Positions 15,007 through 20,148 of a stretch of DNA of 20,148 nucleotides are shown piece by piece. A program made the translations under genes and the position numbers. Under the pieces are notes generated by a model that did not search any database, was not told the origin of the DNA, and worked only from the letters and a program-made list of their open reading frames with translations. Within the stretch, counting starts at the first letter, position 1; the number at the start of each line of letters is the position of its first letter. Source of the DNA: Thermoplasmata archaeon (GTDB taxonomy: Archaea > Thermoplasmatota > Thermoplasmata > RBG-16-68-12); contig JAJYKG010000008.1 of NCBI GenBank assembly GCA_021788795.1, positions 1 to 20,148 on the forward strand. The letters run 5' to 3'.

Positions 15007-15993
15007 ATGGCCAAGCTCTCCGACGTCGGCGAGCGCGAGGCGATCCGGCTTCTGACCGCGATCTTCGACCGCGGGCACCCCATCGGCCTGGGGCACGACT
15101 GCGGCGTCGTGGAGTGGGGCGAGGACTACCTCGTCATCACGACGGACGTGGTCAACCCCCGCACGCACATCCCCGGGGGCTCGCGGCCCGACCAGGTGGG
15201 CTGGTACCTCGTGGCCGTCAACCTGAGCGACGTGGCCGCAGCCGGGGCGCGGGCGCTCGGCTTCGTCGCGGCGCTCTCCCTGCCGCCGAGCACGGACACG
15301 GACTTCCTCCGGGGTCTCGGCCAGGGCATGGAGGCGTGCGCGCGCGAGTTCGGCATCGCGATCCTGGGCGGGGACACGAAAGAGTCCGACGTCCCCTCCT
15401 TCGCCGGCACCGCGATCGGCCGCGTGCGGAAGGACCGAATCCTCCTGCGGAAGGGCGCGCGGCCCGGGGACGCGATCGTCGTCACGGGGGACCTGGGCCG
15501 CGCCGGGCTGGCGTACGCCCAGCTGGCCGACCCGGCGACGCGGGCGGAGGGGCTCGAGGAGCTCCTGCGTCCGTACCCGCGGCTGCGGGAGGGCGCGGCC
15601 TTCTCCGACTCCGGCATCGTCACGAGCTGCATGGACATCTCCGACGGGCTGGGCCTGAGCCTCGCGCAGATGGCGGCCATGAGCGGCCTCTCGTACTCGG
15701 TCGAGTGGGAGAAGGTGCCCCTCCACAAGCCGCTGGAGACGATGCCCGCCGACCGGCAGCGGGAGTACGCCCTGTACTCCGGCGGCGACTACGAGCTCGT
15801 CGCCACGGTGAAACCGGAGGCCGCGGCGGACCTCGTGGCCCGGGTGAACGAGCCCCACCGCGGGTCCCACCACGAGCTCACGGTGATCGGGACGGTGGAA
15901 CGGGCCGGGCCGAACACGCTCGCGGCCGGCGGAAAGAGGGAACCCCTCCAGGGCCGAGGCTGGGAGCACTTCCGGCCGTCGCACTCAGGGTAG
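15007..15993 (+). CDS. thiL: Thiamine-monophosphate kinase
   Basis: The enzyme phosphorylates thiamine monophosphate to thiamine diphosphate with ATP, the last step of cofactor synthesis. The 328-residue product has the PurM/ThiL-fold landmarks: GHDCGVVEW with Asp31, LVITTDVV (45-47 TTD), VNLSDVAAAGA with Asp75, LGGDTKESD (121-128), VVTGDLGRAG, MDISDGLGLSLAQM, and LYSGGDYELVATV. Several of these aspartates bind the Mg2+ ions. ATG 15007 is preferred over an in-frame ATG at 14935 because the extension is basic, overlaps the TATA-like box, and is absent from the family's usual N-terminus. No thiamine riboswitch is visible in the short leader. No other thiamine gene is nearby. Confidence 0.94.
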   Translation: MAKLSDVGEREAIRLLTAIFDRGHPIGLGHDCGVVEWGEDYLVITTDVVNPRTHIPGGSRPDQVGWYLVAVNLSDVAAAGARALGFVAALSLPPSTDTDFLRGLGQGMEACAREFGIAILGGDTKESDVPSFAGTAIGRVRKDRILLRKGARPGDAIVVTGDLGRAGLAYAQLADPATRAEGLEELLRPYPRLREGAAFSDSGIVTSCMDISDGLGLSLAQMAAMSGLSYSVEWEKVPLHKPLETMPADRQREYALYSGGDYELVATVKPEAAADLVARVNEPHRGSHHELTVIGTVERAGPNTLAAGGKREPLQGRGWEHFRPSHSG

Positions 15994-16003
15994 TCCCCGG
16001 AAG

Positions 16004-16014
16004 GTGTTTATGGT
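16004..16014 (+). promoter_or_regulatory. Probable TATA box for amrS
   Basis: GTGTTTATGGT is the only A/T-rich stretch in the 46-nt gap between thiL and amrS, about 26-36 nt before ATG 16040. GGAG at 16031-16034 is a ribosome binding site if the transcript begins early enough. Confidence 0.5.
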
Positions 16015-16039
16015 CGCTCGAGCCTAATCTGGAGCGGCG

Positions 16040-18895
16040 ATGATTCCTTCCGATGAAGTGACGGACGTGCGGCAGCCTCCAGGCCAACCCATGGGGAAGG
16101 TCGCGGAGCTGTGGAAGCCCGTCGAGGGCACGAACAAGATCATGTGCACCGCCTGCGCGCGGTACTGCAAGATCGCGGAGGGGCAGGTCGGACTCTGCGG
16201 CATCCGCGGCGTGCACGGGGGGAAGCTTTGGCTCTACGTGTACGGTCGGGTGATCACGGGGCACGTCGACCCCATCGAGAAGAAGCCCGTCCAGCACTAC
16301 CGCCCTGGGTCGAAGGTCTTCAGCATCGCGACCACCGGCTGTAACTGGCTTTGCCATCCTGCGGGCACCCGAATCCTGATGGCGGACGGGTCCACGAAAC
16401 CGGTCGAAGACGTCTCCAGAGGAGACGTTCTATGGTCAGTCTCTCGGGACGCACGTCCTTGGCCGTCCGTCGTTTCAGGGTCAGGGAGCCGTCGAGCCAC
16501 ATCTTACCGGGTGCGTTTTCTGGAAACGAAGCATGGCTTGTTGGCGACCGCCGAGCACCCGGTACTCACCGCCCTAGGATGGAGGACCGTTTCGAGGCTC
16601 GTCCCCGGAGACCTCGTGTTCGCGGCGAGCGGCGAAACAGCAGAACCGAGGCGATCTGCGCTTCCCCGTTTCCTCCCGGATCATGGATTCGCCGAGCACC
16701 GAGCGGAGATGGTCGAATTTGTCCGAGTTCTTCGGGCCCCTCCCGGTCCGTCGCCGCGGTTCGGCTGGCGGCGCGTGGAATCCGTCATCGAAGAGGGTGC
16801 TGAGGAACCCGTGTTCAGCTTCGAATGCGTGCCCTTCCACAACTATGTCGCGGACGGAGCGGTCGTGCACAACTGCCGTTATTGCTTCGCACCCGGAACG
16901 CTGGTCCTCACGGAGCGAGGCCACGTTGCGATTGAGAACCTCTTTGAGGAAGGCACTGCAACGGGGAATCCCGAAGCTCGAGACATCGGAGACCGCGAGG
17001 TCCTGACGCACCGGGGTCGGTGGAAGCGGATTCGGCAGGCATTCGAGCATTTCTACGACGGACGTTTGCTCACCATCCGACCCTTCTACCTGCCAGGCTT
17101 CCGGTGCACGCCCAATCACGAGGTCTACGCATCGATCGCGGGCGCGCCTGTGCGCAAGGTTCCCGCGAGTGGGCTTAAGATCGGAGACTTCCTCGCCATT
17201 CCGCGCCCGTCTCCAGAGGTGAATCGCCCCCTCGACATGGAGGCGTTTGTCCAGTCCCACCCCTCCCCGGAGTACCTCTACAACTTCAGCATCGATACCG
17301 CGGGTGGACGAATCCGCGGGACGGCCGAAAAGGGTCCAGGGGTTCCGAGACAGATCCGTGTGACGCCGGACTTCGCGAGACTGGTGGGCTATTACTGTGC
17401 GGAAGGGTCTGTCACGTGGCACAAGAGGCGAGCCAACCGCGGTTCCGTATGGTTCGGCCTGGGGCACGACGAAACGGACCGGATTGCCGAAGTCCGTGAA
17501 TTGGTGGAGAGGACGCTCGGGCTGCCCACGCGGGTGGTGGTCCAGAACCATCGAGCCGCAGTCATCATTCCGAGCGCCGCCATGGCGCGACTCTTCCAGG
17601 AGAGCTGTGGCGATTCCTGCGAGCGTAAGCGAGTGCCCTCGTACATCCTCCGATCGACCGATCCCGCCGTCCTTCTAGGATTCCTCTCCGGATACCTCAA
17701 CGGCGACGGATACGTCACGAAAGGCAAAGGCGCCTCCGGGGTGTTGGGAAGTTCATCCGTGTCCGCCGCCCTGACGTACGGGGTCGCACATCTCCTGACC
17801 GCGCTCGGCGAGACGCCCCGCGTCTACATCTCCGAGAACGCCCCGGAGTATGAAATCGAGGGCCGAACGGTCTCCCGCTCCGACGACTCCTTGCTCGGAC
17901 TCTTCGTGGACCAAGTCCGGATGGACCCGGACGCGGTCGAATGGGTGAGCAGCCAGGTCCGGACCGTCAAGACGGCCCAGTATCTCCTCGTCCCGATCCG
18001 CGAAATCAGTGACGAGCGTTACGTGGGTCCGGTCTACAACCTCGAGGTCGAGGACGACCACAGCTACACCGCGAACGGACTCGCGGTGGCGAACTGCCAG
18101 AATGCGGACATCTCCCAACGCCGCAAGGTCGAGGGCATCGAGGTCACGCCCGAGGACGTCGTGCGGATGACGGTCGAGCAGGGGTGCCAGGGCCTCGCCT
18201 ACACGTACAACCAGCCCACGATCTTCATCGAGTTCGCGCGGGACGTCGGCGTCCTGGCCCGGAAGGCCGGGCTGGTCAACATCTTCGTCTCGAACGGCTA
18301 CGACACGCCGGAGACGGTCCACGAGATGGAGAAGTTCCTCGACTGCGTCACCGTGGACTTCAAGGGCTCCGGCGAGACCGAGTTCGTCCGGAAGTACATC
18401 AACATCCCGAACGCGGACCCGATCTTCCAGACGATCGACGAGATGCGGGACACGAAGACGATCCACATCGAAATCACGGACCTCGTCGTCCCCCAGGTCG
18501 GGGACAGCCTCGAGGCGGCGCGCAAGCTCGCGCGCTGGGTGAACGACCACCTCGGCCCGGACACGCCGATCCACTTCCTCCGCTTCCACCCGGACTACAA
18601 GATGATGGAGTTCCCGTGGACGCCGGTCGAGACGCTCGAGCGGCACTGCGCGGTCGCCAAGGAGGAGGGCCTCCGGTACGTGTACGTCGGGAACGTGCCC
18701 GGACACCGCCTCGAGAACACGTACTGCCCCGGATGCGGCGCCCTCGCGGTCAAGCGGTACGGGTTCGACATCACGGGTTGGTACCTGGACCGCGACAACA
18801 GGTGCAGGAAGTGCGGCACGAAGATCGCGATCGTGGGGCGCCTGGAGAAGACGGCGAAGGAGAACCGCTTCTACGGGGTCCTCGACCCCCGCTGA
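16040..18895 (+). CDS. amrS: AmmeMemoRadiSam-system radical SAM enzyme, interrupted by two inteins
   Basis: The 951-residue precursor contains a 373-residue host protein and two inteins (residues 105-278 and 282-685). The host part has an N-terminal cysteine cluster (CTACARYCKI, GQVGLCGIRG), then VFSIATTGCNWL leading into the radical SAM motif, then QNADISQRRKVEG after the second intein. A TIM-barrel core follows (GLAYTYNQPTIFIEFARD, VNIFVSNGYDT, DCVTVDFKGSGE), then RFHPDYKM, and a C-terminal zinc ribbon (CPGCG, CRKCG). This matches the radical SAM enzyme usually encoded with AMMECR1 and MEMO1 relatives. The spliced motif is Cys101-Asn-Trp-Leu-Cys279-Arg-Tyr-Cys686, so the cluster ligands are contributed by three separate extein pieces. 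Without splicing of both inteins it cannot bind its [4Fe-4S] cluster. Its substrate is not known with certainty. Start ATG 16040 has GGAG 5 nt upstream. Confidence 0.94.
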   Translation: MIPSDEVTDVRQPPGQPMGKVAELWKPVEGTNKIMCTACARYCKIAEGQVGLCGIRGVHGGKLWLYVYGRVITGHVDPIEKKPVQHYRPGSKVFSIATTGCNWLCHPAGTRILMADGSTKPVEDVSRGDVLWSVSRDARPWPSVVSGSGSRRATSYRVRFLETKHGLLATAEHPVLTALGWRTVSRLVPGDLVFAASGETAEPRRSALPRFLPDHGFAEHRAEMVEFVRVLRAPPGPSPRFGWRRVESVIEEGAEEPVFSFECVPFHNYVADGAVVHNCRYCFAPGTLVLTERGHVAIENLFEEGTATGNPEARDIGDREVLTHRGRWKRIRQAFEHFYDGRLLTIRPFYLPGFRCTPNHEVYASIAGAPVRKVPASGLKIGDFLAIPRPSPEVNRPLDMEAFVQSHPSPEYLYNFSIDTAGGRIRGTAEKGPGVPRQIRVTPDFARLVGYYCAEGSVTWHKRRANRGSVWFGLGHDETDRIAEVRELVERTLGLPTRVVVQNHRAAVIIPSAAMARLFQESCGDSCERKRVPSYILRSTDPAVLLGFLSGYLNGDGYVTKGKGASGVLGSSSVSAALTYGVAHLLTALGETPRVYISENAPEYEIEGRTVSRSDDSLLGLFVDQVRMDPDAVEWVSSQVRTVKTAQYLLVPIREISDERYVGPVYNLEVEDDHSYTANGLAVANCQNADISQRRKVEGIEVTPEDVVRMTVEQGCQGLAYTYNQPTIFIEFARDVGVLARKAGLVNIFVSNGYDTPETVHEMEKFLDCVTVDFKGSGETEFVRKYINIPNADPIFQTIDEMRDTKTIHIEITDLVVPQVGDSLEAARKLARWVNDHLGPDTPIHFLRFHPDYKMMEFPWTPVETLERHCAVAKEEGLRYVYVGNVPGHRLENTYCPGCGALAVKRYGFDITGWYLDRDNRCRKCGTKIAIVGRLEKTAKENRFYGVLDPR
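16352..16873 (+). mobile_element. Intein 1: 174-residue mini-intein in amrS
   Basis: Residues 105-278 of the precursor. It begins with Cys105 in CHPAGTRILMADGS (block A). Block B is GLLATAEHPVLT with the TxxH motif at 170-173. Block F is EPVFSFECVPFHNYVADG, and it ends VVHN followed by Cys279 as the +1 nucleophile (block G). All splicing residues are present. Between blocks B and F is only a short basic, proline-rich linker with no LAGLIDADG motif, so there is no endonuclease and it cannot home by itself. Base use is less GC-rich than the host. Confidence 0.92.
16883..18094 (+). mobile_element. Intein 2: 404-residue intein with LAGLIDADG endonuclease in amrS
   Basis: Residues 282-685 of the precursor. 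It begins with Cys282 in CFAPGTLVLTERG (block A). Block B is FRCTPNHEVYA (TxxH at 357-360). The endonuclease has two motifs: LVGYYCAEG at 448-456 (acidic residue Glu) and LSGYLNGDG at 549-557 (Asp), so both catalytic acidic positions are kept. Block F is YVGPVYNLEVEDDHSYTANG, and the end is LAVAN followed by Cys686. The penultimate residue is Ala, not the usual His. It probably still splices and may still cut DNA. Codon use is unlike the host. Confidence 0.93.
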
Positions 18896-18898
18896 CCC

Positions 18899-19834
18899 TC
18901 ACCCGACGAGGTGGCCCTTCTCGATCAGCGGCTTGCCGTCGACCTCGAGGGTGACCTGGGACAGGATGCACTCGACGCGCACGCTGCTCGCCAGCTTCCC
19001 GCCGAAGGTCGTGTTGTCCCCGAAGCCGAGCGCGACGCAGCCCATCGCCTTCTCCGCCTCCTCGTGCGGCCCGGAGGCGCGCGCCTTCGAGTTCAAGCCG
19101 AAGCCGAAGCGCCCGAGGGTCCGCCCCTCGCGTCCGCCGAGATTCATCGTGTGAACGGCCTTCGCCGCGCCGAGGATCCGCGTCGCATGGCCCTCGCGGA
19201 GCGCCGCGGTCGCGGGCGCCAGGAGGGGCTCATCGAAGTAGACGTCGGCCACGAGGCGGCCCTCCGCGCTCGTCTCCACGGGGGCGACGAACAGCTCGCC
19301 CGCGGGGAGGGTCGTGAAGGCGCCCCTCCGCGCGCAGATCCCCGTGTCCTCCGCAATCCACTCGCGGTCCTCCACGGAGAACGTCAGGTCCGTGCCCGCC
19401 GCCGACGTGAGGTGGATGTCGCGGGCGTTCCGCAAGCGCCTCGCGGTCCGGCGCACGAGCTCGTGCACGTCGCTCCAGTCCGCGGCCAGCCCCCCGGACC
19501 GGAGCATGTCTTCCGTGATTCCGGGCAGGGAGATGACGCGCGCGCCCGCGCGGTTCGCCTGGCGGCGCGCATGGGTATGGGTGAGGGAGCGGTGGGTCGC
19601 CAGGAGGATCAGGTCGGCGGACTCCATCGCGGCGCCGACGAGCTCGGGCGGCTCCTCCCCGTCCCGCTCGCGCGGGACCATCGCGAGGAGGACCGCATCC
19701 GCGCCGAGGCTCCGCGCCGCCGCCAGGAACGCGTTCCCGATCACCTGCGTGTCGCGGTCCGCGACGATCAGGACCTTCTCCTTCTCGCGGAGCGCGGCGC
19801 TCGTCCGGAAGATGAGCCGCGCACCATCCTCCAT
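18899..19834 (-). CDS. Aminopeptidase of the COG2309 (M29-like) type
   Basis: The 311-residue product has the features of archaeal proteins annotated as leucyl aminopeptidase: EKVLIVADRDTQVIGNAF, ADLILLATHRSLTHTHARRQAN, a GARVISLPGITEDML segment, AAGTDLTFSVEDREW, and AFTTLPAGELFVAPVE. It ends LGFGDNTTFGG, then VRVECILSQVTLEVDGKPLIEKG. Such proteins are predicted metal-dependent exopeptidases; they are shorter than classical M29 enzymes, so the activity is less certain. ATG 19834 is chosen over an in-frame ATG at 19879 because a TATA-like AAACCTTATCC sits about 27 nt before 19834, which predicts an almost leaderless transcript, and because the extra 15 residues are not typical of the family. 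Only 3 nt separate its stop from that of convergent amrS. Confidence 0.85.
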   Translation of the reverse strand: MEDGARLIFRTSAALREKEKVLIVADRDTQVIGNAFLAAARSLGADAVLLAMVPRERDGEEPPELVGAAMESADLILLATHRSLTHTHARRQANRAGARVISLPGITEDMLRSGGLAADWSDVHELVRRTARRLRNARDIHLTSAAGTDLTFSVEDREWIAEDTGICARRGAFTTLPAGELFVAPVETSAEGRLVADVYFDEPLLAPATAALREGHATRILGAAKAVHTMNLGGREGRTLGRFGFGLNSKARASGPHEEAEKAMGCVALGFGDNTTFGGKLASSVRVECILSQVTLEVDGKPLIEKGHLVG

Positions 19835-19858
19835 CGGAGCCTGGGAATTGGAGAGGAC

Positions 19859-19869
19859 GGATAAGGTTT
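19859..19869 (-). promoter_or_regulatory. Probable TATA box for the aminopeptidase gene
   Basis: On the minus strand AAACCTTATCC lies about 25-35 nt before ATG 19834, the spacing expected for a leaderless or near-leaderless archaeal transcript. It lies inside the longer alternative reading frame, which argues against that longer start. Confidence 0.5.
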
Positions 19870-19898
19870 CTGCCCGCATCCCGACCGGGCCGTGCCGA

Positions 19899-19932
19899 GG
19901 GTGGGGTGCCGCAAGGGGTGGGGTGCCGCAAG
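19899..19932. repeat. Perfect 17-bp tandem repeat (two copies) just upstream of a TATA box
   Basis: GGGTGGGGTGCCGCAAG occurs at 19899-19915 and again at 19916-19932 with no spacer and no mismatch. It lies in the gap between divergent genes, 8 nt before the TATA box of the roadblock gene. This is the usual place for an activator site in archaea. Confidence 0.85.
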
Positions 19933-19939
19933 GAGAGAA

Positions 19940-19949
19940 CGTATAAATA
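19940..19949 (+). promoter_or_regulatory. TATA box for the roadblock gene
   Basis: GTATAAATAA is the best TATA box in the window. Its centre is about 25 nt before the in-frame TTG at 19969, which fits a leaderless transcript starting at or near that codon. Confidence 0.75.
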
Positions 19950-19968
19950 ACGCCCGACCCATCGGCGC

Positions 19969-20148
19969 TTGCCCGAGGGATGTTGCCTGCCGGAAGGTCC
20001 TGACGAGCTCCGGGTTCTGCTGAAAGGTTTCAACCGGCAGACCGGGTGCCGCATGTCCGCGGTGGTGACCCGCAGCGGCGTGCCCGTGGCCTCCGTCCTC
20101 CCCGAGGACGTGCCCGCGGACAACTTCGCGACGATGGCCGCGACCCTC
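19969..20148 (+). CDS. Roadblock/LC7-domain protein (partial, runs off right edge)
   Basis: The frame gives DELRVLLKGFNRQTGCRMSA, then VVTRSGVPVASVLPEDV, then FATMAATL at the window end. This is the beginning of an archaeal roadblock/LC7 domain, a small dimerising fold often linked to small GTPases and signalling. The start is uncertain. TTG 19969 would make MPEGCCLPEGPDEL and fits a leaderless transcript from the TATA box at 19940. CTG 19987 would make MPEGPDEL and has GAGG 8 nt upstream. There is no ATG or GTG in frame before the domain. The gene is divergent from the aminopeptidase. Confidence 0.8.
   Translation, partial: MPEGCCLPEGPDELRVLLKGFNRQTGCRMSAVVTRSGVPVASVLPEDVPADNFATMAATL

Noticed and set aside
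1..20148. CRISPR array, insertion sequence, prophage or rRNA
   Set aside because: No regularly spaced repeats, transposase, integrase, terminal inverted repeats or rRNA-like sequence were seen. The mobile elements found are the inteins and the LAGLIDADG ORF.

Overview
This is a GC-rich window (about two thirds or more G+C by eye) that reads as archaeal. The evidence is a replication factor C small subunit, an archaeal-type tRNA thiolase (NcsA/Ctu1 group), DUF835 domains, a tricorn F1-like proline iminopeptidase, a roadblock protein, A/T-rich TATA-like boxes about 25 nt before several starts, and a tRNA with no encoded CCA. Together these suggest a high-GC Thermoplasmata-type lineage. That placement is inference; no rRNA is present to settle it.

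Layout. Positions 1-2394 (minus) hold a KaiC/RadA-like ATPase followed by a 7TM protein with two DUF835-like domains, a probable signalling pair. At 2590-3037 (plus) lies a free-standing LAGLIDADG homing-endonuclease-like ORF that seems to have lost its stop by one base. It is followed directly by purA (3038-4336), which converges on ncsA (4350-5276, minus) and a zinc-ribbon membrane protein (5318-6433, minus). A small membrane protein and a Nal1-like serine peptidase form a plus-strand pair (6659-7958). A response regulator (minus) is divergent from rfcS (9008-9973). A secreted, C-terminally anchored protein with a one-base frameshift (10023-10815) converges on an unrecognised helical protein (10819-12150, minus). 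Two tandem VIT1/CCC1-like transporters (12277-13911) converge on a proline iminopeptidase interrupted by an in-frame TAA (13908-14786, minus). Next come tRNA-Gly(GCC) (minus), thiL, the radical SAM gene amrS (16040-18895), a COG2309-type aminopeptidase (minus), and the start of a roadblock/LC7 protein that runs off the right edge.

The most striking feature is amrS. It carries two inteins, each beginning at a different cysteine of the radical SAM CxxxCxxC iron-sulfur motif and separated by only three extein residues (Cys-Arg-Tyr). The first is a 174-residue mini-intein without an endonuclease. The second is a 404-residue intein with two LAGLIDADG motifs. The active site is split into three parts until both inteins splice. 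Host codons beside the junctions look unlike the rest of the gene, which suggests co-conversion during homing.

A second theme is reading-frame damage. A single surplus G in a G5 run explains both the lost stop of the LAGLIDADG ORF and the broken tail of the secreted protein, and the iminopeptidase has a nonsense codon at codon 17. Some of these may be assembly errors. Several genes also lack an ATG/GTG/TTG start where homology and ribosome-binding sites place one.
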